64,000 bases of DNA, taken from positions 1 through 64,000 of the forward strand of contig JAJEHQ010000024.1 of the NCBI GenBank assembly GCA_022823625.1, written 5' to 3'. Source of the DNA: Gammaproteobacteria bacterium. Its GTDB lineage: Bacteria > Pseudomonadota > Gammaproteobacteria > Arenicellales > JAJDZL01. Below, one piece after another: positions 8,705-16,729 of this stretch; position 1 is the stretch's first letter; the number at the start of each line of letters is the position of its first letter. The translations under genes and the position numbers were made by a program. The notes under the pieces were generated by a model, which searched no databases, was not told the origin of the DNA, and was given only the letters and a program-made list of their open reading frames with translations.

Positions 8705-9439
8705 ATGTCAACAGTCATTAATTGCGATATGGGAGAGGCCTTCAGCGTCTACAAATTGGGAGAAGACGAGAAGTTGATGCCGTTAATCTCGCTGGCGAAT
8801 GTTGCGTGTGGATTTCACGGATCAGATCCAAATCACATGCGTAAGACGGTCAGGCTTGCAAAAGAACACGATGTTCGAGTTGGTGCCCATCCTTCTTTTC
8901 CCGATATGCAGGGGTTTGGTCGACGCCCAATGGTGATAGAAAGAGAAGAACTCGCAAATATCATCCTCTACCAAATTGGTGCGTTGAGTGCCTTCTTGAG
9001 AGCTGAGGGAATGGAACTCAATCATATCAAACCTCATGGTGCTTTGTATGGCATGGCAGCGCGAAACGAAAACGTCGCACATGCTATCTGTGATGCTGCT
9101 GAGGTCTTTGATGTTCCCCTTCTTGGCATGAAATATACGCTTCATGAAAAGGTGTATCAGGAACGAGGTATGGCATTTTTGGCAGAGTATTACGCCGACT
9201 TGGAATACAACGACGATGGTAGCTTGATCATCACCCGAGAACATGATCCTGTCGACCCTCAATTAGCTGCCGCTCGTAGCGTTCGGGCGATTGAAGATGG
9301 GCAGACTGAGTCCGTAAATGGAAAGGATGTAGGAGTTGGAAGCGATTGCATATGCGTACACTCAGACACACCAAATGCTGTCGATGTCGCTCTGGCTGTT
9401 CGTGAAGCGATTCAACCTTACCAAATCGTAGCAGTGTAG
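8705..9439 (+). CDS. pxpA: 5-oxoprolinase subunit A-like (LamB/YcsF family)
   Basis: A 244-residue LamB/YcsF protein, the hydrolase-like component PxpA of the three-part bacterial 5-oxoprolinase. Visible family motifs are the opening N-C-D-M-G-E, the A-N-V-A-C-G-F-H-G metal-site segment near residue 36, V-G-A-H-P-S-F-P-D near residue 60, and H-I-K-P-H-G-A-L-Y near residue 104. The frame is open further upstream inside the oxidoreductase gene. ATG 8705 is right because the family begins there and GGAGAAG lies 7-8 bases upstream. Known PxpA works with PxpB and PxpC, encoded here 1.6 kb downstream beyond a biotin carrier and a biotin carboxylase. That insertion makes a different amide or lactam substrate possible. 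Confidence 0.9.
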   Translation: MSTVINCDMGEAFSVYKLGEDEKLMPLISLANVACGFHGSDPNHMRKTVRLAKEHDVRVGAHPSFPDMQGFGRRPMVIEREELANIILYQIGALSAFLRAEGMELNHIKPHGALYGMAARNENVAHAICDAAEVFDVPLLGMKYTLHEKVYQERGMAFLAEYYADLEYNDDGSLIITREHDPVDPQLAAARSVRAIEDGQTESVNGKDVGVGSDCICVHSDTPNAVDVALAVREAIQPYQIVAV

Positions 9440-9463
9440 ACCTAAATTGAATGTGAGGAAAAA

Positions 9464-9706
9464 ATGTCGAACCAACAAATTGTTTCCCCTTTACCCGGAA
9501 TTTTTTATCGTCGCCCTGCACCAGACCAGCCCCCATTTAAGGAGGTAGGTGATGCAGTTAGCGTAGGTAACGTCATTGGACTGATAGAAGTCATGAAGTC
9601 ATTTCATGAGGTCAAGTCAGATAAAGCTGGAACTATAGCTCAATTTCTGGTTGACAACGAAGATGCGGTGATGGCGGGACAGCCACTCGTTGATTTAAAC
9701 GACTGA
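9464..9706 (+). CDS. Biotin carboxyl carrier protein, short form
   Basis: An 80-residue stand-alone biotinyl domain. The biotin-acceptor Lys is residue 45 in I-E-V-M-K-S, a variant of the usual E-A-M-K-M with both flanking residues changed. The hairpin fold is marked by P-G-I-F, G-D-x-V near the start and E-D-x-V-M-A-G-Q-P-L near the end. It lacks the long Pro/Ala linker of acetyl-CoA carboxylase AccB. It precedes the biotin carboxylase gene by 14 bases. It should carry carboxybiotin from that carboxylase to a carboxyltransferase, probably the PxpB/PxpC pair downstream. An AGGAAAAA ribosome site supports the start. Confidence 0.88.
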   Translation: MSNQQIVSPLPGIFYRRPAPDQPPFKEVGDAVSVGNVIGLIEVMKSFHEVKSDKAGTIAQFLVDNEDAVMAGQPLVDLND

Positions 9707-9720
9707 ATCTCAATATTGAC

Positions 9721-11079
9721 ATGGGAATTGAAAGCCTGTTGGTCGCAAACCGTGGCGAGATCGCTGTTCGAATTATTCGCGCAGCGAGGGACATGGGTAT
9801 ACGAACAATACAGGTGTATAGCGAAGCAGACGTCGATTCGCTTCCCGTTCAACTGGCAGACGATTCGGTACTAATTGGGAAACCGCCTTCAACAAAGTCT
9901 TATCTTAACATTGAATCACTGATATCTGCCGCACTTGATATTGGAGCGGATGCAGTTCATCCCGGTTATGGCTTTCTCGCTGAGAATGGAGATTTCGCCG
10001 ATGCAGTGGAGGCAGCAGGTTTGGTTTTCGTTGGTCCAAGCGGTGAAACAATTCGTCGGTTAGGCGACAAAGTTACAGCCAGATCCTCAGCGGATGCAAT
10101 CGGGCTGGCTACAGTTCCAGGTAGTGCTGGACGCATTGATAATCTTGAAGAAGCAAAACCCATCCTAGAAGAAATCGGGTTTCCGGTGCTGATCAAGGCA
10201 GCTGCTGGCGGTGGTGGACGAGGGATTCGAGTCGTTTGCAACCAGGAGGAGTTCGATCGGTTGGCTCCACAGGCGAGTACAGAAGCTTTAACGGCATTTG
10301 GTGATGGTGGAATTTATATCGAATCCTATATCCACAATGCGAGACATGTTGAAGTCCAGGTCATTGGTGATGGCGAAAGTGTTCTGCATTTTTATGATCG
10401 CGAGTGTTCGCTTCAGAGACGTCGTCAAAAAATTTGGGAAGAGGCGCCGGCATCTTGCGTTCCGGACGATGTAAGGATGCGATTATGTGATGAGGCACGA
10501 AATTTTGCATCTAGTGTCGGTTATCGCGGGGCTGGAACATTGGAGTTTTTGTACGATTCGAGCACTCACGAGTTTTACTTCCTTGAAATGAATACCCGGA
10601 TTCAGGTGGAACATCCAGTAACAGAGTGCGTTACCGGTGTGGATTTAGTTCGAGAATCGATTCGGGTCTGTGACGGAAACTCTCTGGGTCGCAGTCAGGA
10701 TGAGATTGTCTTGAAAGGACACTCAATTGAATGTCGGATCAACGCTGAAGATCCTGCCAACGGATTCATGCCGCAACCGGGCACAATAACAGAACTGAAA
10801 ATACCTGGTGGCCCGGGTGTAAGGTTTGATTCAATGCTGTATCCTGGCTATACGGTCCCACCATATTACGATTCTATGCTGGGTAAACTCATTGTCTGGG
10901 ATGAGGACCGTCCTAGCGCGTTAAACAGAATGAGAGGTGCTTTGGATGAGTTGGATATTTCAGGAATCAAGACTACAAAATCACTTCATCAGGCTTTGCT
11001 GAAGGACATTAACGTCGTTGAGGGTAATGTACATACCACATTTCTCGATGATTGGCTAAGCAAAGCAAACATACAGTAG
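9721..11079 (+). CDS. Biotin carboxylase subunit (AccC-like)
   Basis: A 452-residue ATP-grasp biotin carboxylase, normal length for AccC. Motifs in order: L-V-A-N-R-G-E-I-A at the start, H-P-G-Y-G-F-L-A-E-N near residue 80, the Gly-rich A-A-A-G-G-G-G-R-G-I loop near residue 160, and the catalytic E-M-N-T-R-I-Q-V-E-H-P-V-T-E near residues 290-303. It uses ATP and bicarbonate to carboxylate biotin on the small carrier encoded just upstream. No acetyl-CoA or propionyl-CoA carboxyltransferase gene is nearby; the only carboxyltransferase-type genes are pxpB and pxpC immediately downstream. So I infer an amide carboxylase of the urea carboxylase kind, not fatty-acid synthesis. Confidence 0.9.
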   Translation: MGIESLLVANRGEIAVRIIRAARDMGIRTIQVYSEADVDSLPVQLADDSVLIGKPPSTKSYLNIESLISAALDIGADAVHPGYGFLAENGDFADAVEAAGLVFVGPSGETIRRLGDKVTARSSADAIGLATVPGSAGRIDNLEEAKPILEEIGFPVLIKAAAGGGGRGIRVVCNQEEFDRLAPQASTEALTAFGDGGIYIESYIHNARHVEVQVIGDGESVLHFYDRECSLQRRRQKIWEEAPASCVPDDVRMRLCDEARNFASSVGYRGAGTLEFLYDSSTHEFYFLEMNTRIQVEHPVTECVTGVDLVRESIRVCDGNSLGRSQDEIVLKGHSIECRINAEDPANGFMPQPGTITELKIPGGPGVRFDSMLYPGYTVPPYYDSMLGKLIVWDEDRPSALNRMRGALDELDISGIKTTKSLHQALLKDINVVEGNVHTTFLDDWLSKANIQ

Positions 11080-11103
11080 CTTCAATTTAGGAGGTCAACG
11101 TAA

Positions 11104-11979
11104 ATGGCAACCAGATATTCATTCGGCGGAGATGATCACATTTTTGCCGAAGTTGATGAGGCGATGTCTCTTGAGGCATTTTTTACAAGTCTGTCCGTAA
11201 CGAAAGCGGTAAAGGAGAGCCAAATCAGTGCTGTGACGGAAGTTTGCCCTGCCAATGCTTCGTATCAAATTAAATTTGATCCAGATAAGATAAAGCCCAA
11301 AGATATGCTGGCAGAATTGAAACGCATTGAGTCTGAAGCGGCCAGCGCAGAGGCAGTGATAAGCACTCGCGCAGTTGAAATACCAGTCTACTACGACGAT
11401 CCATGGACACGAGAGACGCTGATGCGATTTCGAGAACGGCACCAGGACCCCAATAGTACTGACCTTGAATATGCGGCGAGAATAAATAACTTTGACTCAA
11501 TTGATTCGTTCATCAAAGCACACTCTGAGTCACCTTGGTTTGTAACCATGGTTGGATTCGTAGCGGGACTGCCATTTATGTATCAAATGGTTGAGCGGCA
11601 AAGGCAAATCGAGGTGCCGAAATATCTTCGACCCAGAACTGATACACCAAAGTTGACGGTTGGTTATGGTGGGTGCTTTGCATGTATTTATTCTGTCAGA
11701 GGCGCCGGCGGCTACCAAATGTTTGGAATCACACCAATGCCGATATATGACCCACAACAGTCAATTAGCTATCTCAAAGATTTCATGGTGTTTTTCAATC
11801 CTGGCGACATCGTGAAATTTAAACCGATTGACAGAAATTCCTACGATGAAGGTGTCGAAGCCGTGGAAGCCGGTACATTTGAACCGGTCATTCGCGAGTT
11901 AGTTTTCTCTTTGGATGAGTTTCAGAGTGGAATTGATGAATACAACAAAAACATTGGGGAGATGCTTCATGGGAATTAG
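11104..11979 (+). CDS. pxpB: 5-oxoprolinase subunit B-like (KipI / AHS1 carboxyltransferase half)
   Basis: A 291-residue protein of the PxpB/KipI/AHS1 family. The conserved block is in the middle: E-I-P-V-Y-Y-D-D-P-W near residue 100, F-V-A-G-L-P-F-M-Y near residue 155, and V-G-Y-G-G-C-F-A-C-I-Y near residue 190. It is longer than typical PxpB at both ends. The usual family sequence here ends with a G-G-W-Q-I-I-G-type motif; this one has G-G-Y-Q-M-F-G. In urea carboxylase the matching region is half of the carboxyltransferase domain. An AGGAGG ribosome site (11090-11095) precedes the start, and the 3' end overlaps pxpC by 11 bases, so the two are coupled. Confidence 0.85.
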   Translation: MATRYSFGGDDHIFAEVDEAMSLEAFFTSLSVTKAVKESQISAVTEVCPANASYQIKFDPDKIKPKDMLAELKRIESEAASAEAVISTRAVEIPVYYDDPWTRETLMRFRERHQDPNSTDLEYAARINNFDSIDSFIKAHSESPWFVTMVGFVAGLPFMYQMVERQRQIEVPKYLRPRTDTPKLTVGYGGCFACIYSVRGAGGYQMFGITPMPIYDPQQSISYLKDFMVFFNPGDIVKFKPIDRNSYDEGVEAVEAGTFEPVIRELVFSLDEFQSGIDEYNKNIGEMLHGN

Positions 11980-12940
11980 AGTAATTTCACCTGGACTAGC
12001 GACTTCAGTACAAGACCTTGGGCGACCAGGATACTATCATCTCGGCATTCCGATTTCTGGAGGTATGGATCGGTATGCATTGAGATGTGCAAATCTGCTG
12101 GTTGGAAATGCAGAAAATGCAGCGGTATTGGAAGCGGTGTTTCTTGGCCCTGAGATTGAGTTTACCCGTAACGCGACAGTTTCAGTTACAGGTGCAAACT
12201 TACCTCCAAAGGTGGACGGCGATATACGAGAAGGGTGGACATCATTTGATGTCAAAAAAGGCCAGGTTTTGAGTTTTGAATATTTGCAGGCTGGAGCTCG
12301 AGCATACATTGCAATATCCGGCGGGATAGATGTTCCTGTTGTTCTTGGCAGTCGGTCGCTTTACGGATTAGGAGCTTTGGGTGGATTTAACGGAAGAACC
12401 CTTCAAGCCGGCGATGAAATTGGGATCGGAGAAAAGTCTGGAAATTCACTTGCTGCTCGGTCAATTCCTGCTGCACTTAGGCGTATGCCGGGATCACCAG
12501 CAGAGCTTCGAGTGATTTCTGGCATCTATTGGCATCGTATCACTGAAGAAGCCAAAGCCAATTTCTTCGAAGACACTTGGGGAGTGGCTTCAGAAGCTGA
12601 TCGCATAGGTTATCGGTTTCAAAAAGGGCGTCCATTGAGTTTCATTGACCGTAAACAGCCATTCGGTGCTGGTTCTGATCCGTCCAATATTGTGGATAGT
12701 TGCTATCCGTATGGATCAATTCAAGTACCTGGTGGTACCGAACCGATTGTTCTGCACCGAGATGCTGTATCAGGTGGTGGCTATTGCATGATCGGGACAG
12801 TTATTTCGGCTGATATGGATTACATCGGGCAGCTGCAGCCCAACATGGATGTAAATTTCGCTGAAGTTGATCTTGATACTGCACTGGCGGTACGACACGA
12901 ACGCAATTCTGGATTACAGCAAGTTCGCGAAATTAATTAG
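11969..12940 (+). CDS. pxpC: 5-oxoprolinase subunit C-like (KipA / AHS2 biotin-dependent carboxyltransferase half)
   Basis: A 323-residue protein of the PxpC/KipA/AHS2 family ('biotin-dependent carboxyltransferase'). Motifs: T-S-V-Q-D-L-G-R-P-G near residue 12, G-G-M-D-R-Y-A-L near residue 30, an A-Y-I-A-I-S-G-G-I-D segment near residue 113, and R-I-G-Y-R near residue 215. The frame is open upstream, but family similarity starts at the ATG at 11969, inside the last codons of pxpB. With pxpB it would make the complete carboxyltransferase half of a urea-carboxylase-like enzyme. It is the last gene of the operon; a terminator-like hairpin follows at 13044. Confidence 0.88.
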   Translation: MGIRVISPGLATSVQDLGRPGYYHLGIPISGGMDRYALRCANLLVGNAENAAVLEAVFLGPEIEFTRNATVSVTGANLPPKVDGDIREGWTSFDVKKGQVLSFEYLQAGARAYIAISGGIDVPVVLGSRSLYGLGALGGFNGRTLQAGDEIGIGEKSGNSLAARSIPAALRRMPGSPAELRVISGIYWHRITEEAKANFFEDTWGVASEADRIGYRFQKGRPLSFIDRKQPFGAGSDPSNIVDSCYPYGSIQVPGGTEPIVLHRDAVSGGGYCMIGTVISADMDYIGQLQPNMDVNFAEVDLDTALAVRHERNSGLQQVREIN

Positions 12941-13043
12941 CTGCGAAGCAAATATTGGACTATCCGAATTCGATTTGTTACTAACTCACTTACACGCGCA
13001 AATTGAATAGGTTCAAATTGCCAAACATAGGAAACGCCTTATG

Positions 13044-13068
13044 ACACCTTGATGTTGAAAGGTGTTTT
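13044..13068 (+). terminator. Probable terminator of the ABC/carboxylase operon
   Basis: ACACCTT and AAGGTGT form a 7-base stem with an 8-base loop, followed directly by a short T-run. It lies about 100 bases after the pxpC stop and before the convergent bolA-like gene. Confidence 0.55.
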
Positions 13069-13132
13069 GAATCGCGCGAATGCCCGGTTGGTCAGTTTTG
13101 GGCGTGAACAGAAAGAATAGCGATTATCCAGC

Positions 13133-13459
13133 TTAGCTGTTACGATTGTGTTTCGAACCGCCTCTGCACAAGGGGGAATCAAATGTTGTGCCGCCGCTAG
13201 TTTGCCATTCATCAGGAGTCATTGTCTGCAGTGACAAGGCGTGAACGCCACCAGCGAGTTGATCTGCCAAAAGTTCGTTGATCATACGGTGTCGATTAAC
13301 CAGCGTCTTGCCGCCGAATTGTTCGGAAACCGCAACTACCTTAAAGTGTGTTTCCGAGCCTTTGGGCACATTGTGCATTCCGCTCTCGTTAATCACGTCA
13401 AGATGGGCGGGTTCTAACGCTTCTGACAGCGTTTGAGTGATTTGTTTTTGAATGATCAT
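13133..13459 (-). CDS. BolA-family protein
   Basis: A 108-residue BolA protein. The family core is clear: an N-terminal amphipathic helix, H-L-D-V-I-N-E-S around residues 18-25, G-S-E-T-H-F-K-V-V-A-V near residues 34-44, and the class-defining R-H-R-M-I-N-E-L-L near residues 56-64, ending in H-A-L-S-L-Q-T-M-T-P. BolA proteins bind monothiol glutaredoxins and take part in iron-sulfur handling and stress morphology. The last 20 residues are a poorly conserved tail. It stands alone, convergent with the pxp operon; no glutaredoxin gene is nearby. Confidence 0.88.
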   Translation of the reverse strand: MIIQKQITQTLSEALEPAHLDVINESGMHNVPKGSETHFKVVAVSEQFGGKTLVNRHRMINELLADQLAGGVHALSLQTMTPDEWQTSGGTTFDSPLCRGGSKHNRNS

Positions 13460-13697
13460 GATGCTAAGAATTAATGAAATTGTACAGGATACTTCGCTGA
13501 AAAAACGACATCCTAGTGACGGCGCTTATGCTGTAGGGGTATTACAACTAATTTAGTCGGCTGAGCCAAGAGTGATAACCTGTCAACCCTGCATTGGTTG
13601 GGTCGGTTGAAGGGCCTCGATTTTCAATATTGAGCACACTGAATGCCAGCTTCTGCCTAGCCGAGGCTCTCCTCGCATTCAATCTTTGGCCAGCATC

Positions 13698-16163
13698 TCA
13701 GAACCGCATGTTGAAGGTTACAAAAAATGTGCGTCCCCAGCCGGCAGCACGCGGCCCGTCGGTTGAGGAGGGATCCACAGTATTCAGGGAAAGTTGCGTA
13801 TCGGTAACATTGTACACACCTGCAGTTAGACGCGACTTTTCGAGTCCAAATGGCTTTTTCCAGTCGAACGTCAAATCATGGCCAGTCCAGGAGCTGAACC
13901 GTCCGCCCCCTCCAGTGTCGATCTCGTCGCGGTAGTTGAAGGCCCAGTACGCGGTGAAGTCACCACGCCCGACCGAATTCACTATGCGCACGGCATTGCG
14001 CGGAAGCGCAAGTGGTTCCTTATCATCCAGGATGCTCGCTTCGCTACTGGTGACGTAACGCCAAAACCCGCGCGTTGCGACGTGTCCCCAGTCGGTCTCG
14101 ACACGGTTTCCGAACCGGGTGTTGACTCCCAAAATTTCGGTATTGACGATATTAGCGTAGTTGTCTTGGATGGTGATGTCTCCAGCCTCAAAATCAACGC
14201 AGCGACCGCTATTGCTAGTTGTATCGCAATCGGGATAGTTCAGAATCGCCCAGGTGGCGCTATTCTGTCCCGGCGAATCCGAAGTCTGGAGCCGGTACCA
14301 CTCGGCGAAGAAGTAAAAAGGCCCCCTGCGAGTCTCGAAGCCGATGGACCGTCTGTCCGATCGCGATGGGTTCAGTTCGGGGTTGCCGCTCGTTTTACGC
14401 TTCACTTGTCGGAAATTTATCGTGTCGCACGTACGCTGCTGCGCGCTCGTTGGGACGCATAGGACATAAGGATGGTCCAGTCCCTCGAAGCTGTACAGGT
14501 GGCGCATGGAGAGAGGACTGTCACCCGTGCTCCACGAGCTGCGCAACGTTACAGTGTCACTCGCAAGATACTCAGCTCCAAGGCGCCACGCGCGCAGCCC
14601 GCCCACATCATTGTATTTGTCTGCCCGCGCTGCAGCTCTCATGTCCACTGAGTTGGTGATGGGTAAGGATACTTCAGCGAAAGCTCCCACTTGATCACGC
14701 TCACCAGCGTAACTAGTACCGCCGGACCCGAGCACCTCGTTTACATCGTGAGTCTCGCCGTTGCTTGACCGGAACGCCAGCAGGCTGTGGGCCTTAATGT
14801 TGCTAAATTCCACCCCTGCTGTCCATGCTGTTTTGCGCCCGCCAATGCCCGGCCCGGTTCCTTCTAACGAGAAGCGCGAGCTTAAGGTCTTCGCGCTTGA
14901 GTTCTCCTCCTCGCGTACGCTGCTTATCTCGATTGCTGTCAAGTGATCGGATTGTATTGACAGCGGATCGGTCAGGTCATACCTTCCGGCCGCGATTTCC
15001 TGTGTGATCGTCTCGGTGTGCACAAATGTATCGCCCGACACCGAACTTTCGGACCTATAAGCTTCGATACGGGCGTCGTAGCCGAGCCTTTCGGTGAGTG
15101 AACCCTTGACGCTGGCTGATACGTCGTAGAGTGTTGATTTCGACTTCCAGTCTCGGTTGCCGTGGCCAATGAAACGGTGCGCGACAGCGAAGGAGTCTCC
15201 ACTCTCTGCCGTGAACGATGAATCGGTTTTACTGTTAATCGATGCGAGCAGGTTTGTGTCTGGAGTGATGGAGAAAATTCCGACCGAAGGTGCGTAGCGA
15301 AACGCCGAGCGTCCTTGCGTCACGTTTGCATCCACGTGGAGCTCGGTGTCTTCTCCGAGAGGTTGATTGAGGTTCAGAATTGTGTTTTCCTGTGAGTAGC
15401 TCGCGCTGTTCCACCAGAGGTTGCCGTAGGCGAACCCGCAACCTTTATCACCTGAGGCAATCCCCGGTGGATTACTGAGTTCACCGGTGTAACCATGTTC
15501 CGGGAGGCAATCGCCGAGCGCGACGCTTCTCAGCTCACTCTCGCTTGAGTCGAGGATGTAAACAGTGTTGCCGCCCACACTCACGTTTTTCGCCTCGGCG
15601 AAACTTCCCCCTTCCGTCCACTCTGAGCGGCTGTGCTCTCGTGTACTGCCGACGATCTCCTGGCGGTCGAGAATGTCGACGCTGACAGTCATGTGCCCGT
15701 CTGTGCCGACCTTGCCGCCCCATACCGCACTACCCTGAAGCGCGTCACCACCGTCGCGGCTCGGTAACCGTGTCACGGTACGTACGTCAAAGCCGTCTAA
15801 GTCTTTCCTCAGCACGAGGTTGAACGCGCCTCGTACTGCCGCGCCGCCCCCGAGCGTCCCTAAGCTCTCGGCTCTCAGCACTTCAATGCGTTCGATCGCT
15901 GAAAGCGGAAGACTGTCCAGATTACCCGCGGTCGTCGTCCAGGGTCGTCCGTTCACCATGACAAGCAGGTTGCGCCCTCCGGTGAAAAAGTAGCGGATGA
16001 TACCGGTGTCGAGCATCTCGCCGAATGTTTGGGCACCGGAGCGCTCGATGAAACTGCGGTCGTACGTGGCGATAATTTGTGGGGCTGGTGCAAGTGCGTC
16101 AGCATTAACTTGATTTGCCGAGAGTATGCAGGTCGCAGTGATAATTGCGAGTAACCTTCTCAT
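13698..16163 (-). CDS. TonB-dependent outer-membrane receptor
   Basis: An 821-residue outer-membrane receptor. Residues 1-21 are a signal peptide. The plug domain follows directly (F-G-E-M-L-D-T near residue 48, V-N-G-R-P-W near residue 70, I-E-R-I-E-V-L-R near residue 91, G-G-A-A-V-R-G-A-F-N-L-V near residue 105), then a long beta-barrel ending in F-N-M-R-F, with the C-terminal Phe needed for outer-membrane insertion. I see no clear TonB box before the plug. The gene is GC-richer than its neighbours and uses many GC-ending codons, suggesting acquisition. No siderophore, cobalamin or sugar genes adjoin it, so the ligand is unknown. It is divergent from glyA. Confidence 0.88.
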   Translation of the reverse strand: MRRLLAIITATCILSANQVNADALAPAPQIIATYDRSFIERSGAQTFGEMLDTGIIRYFFTGGRNLLVMVNGRPWTTTAGNLDSLPLSAIERIEVLRAESLGTLGGGAAVRGAFNLVLRKDLDGFDVRTVTRLPSRDGGDALQGSAVWGGKVGTDGHMTVSVDILDRQEIVGSTREHSRSEWTEGGSFAEAKNVSVGGNTVYILDSSESELRSVALGDCLPEHGYTGELSNPPGIASGDKGCGFAYGNLWWNSASYSQENTILNLNQPLGEDTELHVDANVTQGRSAFRYAPSVGIFSITPDTNLLASINSKTDSSFTAESGDSFAVAHRFIGHGNRDWKSKSTLYDVSASVKGSLTERLGYDARIEAYRSESSVSGDTFVHTETITQEIAAGRYDLTDPLSIQSDHLTAIEISSVREEENSSAKTLSSRFSLEGTGPGIGGRKTAWTAGVEFSNIKAHSLLAFRSSNGETHDVNEVLGSGGTSYAGERDQVGAFAEVSLPITNSVDMRAAARADKYNDVGGLRAWRLGAEYLASDTVTLRSSWSTGDSPLSMRHLYSFEGLDHPYVLCVPTSAQQRTCDTINFRQVKRKTSGNPELNPSRSDRRSIGFETRRGPFYFFAEWYRLQTSDSPGQNSATWAILNYPDCDTTSNSGRCVDFEAGDITIQDNYANIVNTEILGVNTRFGNRVETDWGHVATRGFWRYVTSSEASILDDKEPLALPRNAVRIVNSVGRGDFTAYWAFNYRDEIDTGGGGRFSSWTGHDLTFDWKKPFGLEKSRLTAGVYNVTDTQLSLNTVDPSSTDGPRAAGWGRTFFVTFNMRF

Positions 16164-16729
16164 GGTGAATACCCAATTTTCTTCCTTGATTTACCGATTG
16201 CTCTCCGAACTGGACTTGGTCACCGATTGCGGTCTGGGCTTCCGGTGACGCGAAGATCCTCGGTTATGTACGTGCCCGAACTGTTGTGCTTGTATCGGAC
16301 CAATTAGCCGGTCGAACCTATCCGGCTAACGTTGTATCGACTCTCACATTGACTCAGCTTGTACGGTATCGTCTTGTATTGGTCAGCACAGGCTCCGCGT
16401 GTCGCAGCCAAATTCGTCACCTTCTTATTCTTGGTTAAATCCAAGTTCGACAAGTTAAATTATAACTGTCTAAGAAACCATAATTGGTATCGCTCCAAGC
16501 CCTAGATCTGAAAATTGAACAGATTAATGATAGCCAGCCCAGTGATTGTTGCGTGTTGGAGCCGAATGCGGATATTGGCCGGATTGACAGCCGCTCGTAC
16601 ATAATTCGCGCAATTGAGTCTGTGAATCCTGCGCACTTTTGATTGAACAGAATTAAAATGTGAGGTCGCAACAGATCGTATTTCAACCGTATCCTAAAGT
16701 GGGGTTTTGTAGTATCCAAGGAGACACCC
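16164..16729. other. Intergenic region between divergent TonB receptor and glyA
   Basis: This 566-base gap has no credible gene. It should contain promoters for both flanking genes. I looked for a glycine riboswitch upstream of glyA and saw no matching core. The GC-richer composition of the receptor fades out over roughly 16200-16420. The glyA ribosome site CAAGGAGA lies at about 16718-16725. Confidence 0.5.

Noticed and set aside
9464-11079. accB-accC of the housekeeping acetyl-CoA carboxylase
   Set aside because: The carrier is far shorter than AccB and lacks its linker, the acceptor motif differs, and the pair is embedded in a transporter/pxp operon; a dedicated amide carboxylase is more likely.
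13878-14462. 194-codon plus-strand frame inside the TonB receptor region
   Set aside because: It is antisense to a well-supported receptor gene and has no recognisable domain; long antisense frames are expected opposite GC-richer genes.
16164-16729. Glycine riboswitch upstream of glyA
   Set aside because: The conserved glycine-aptamer core could not be found in the leader.
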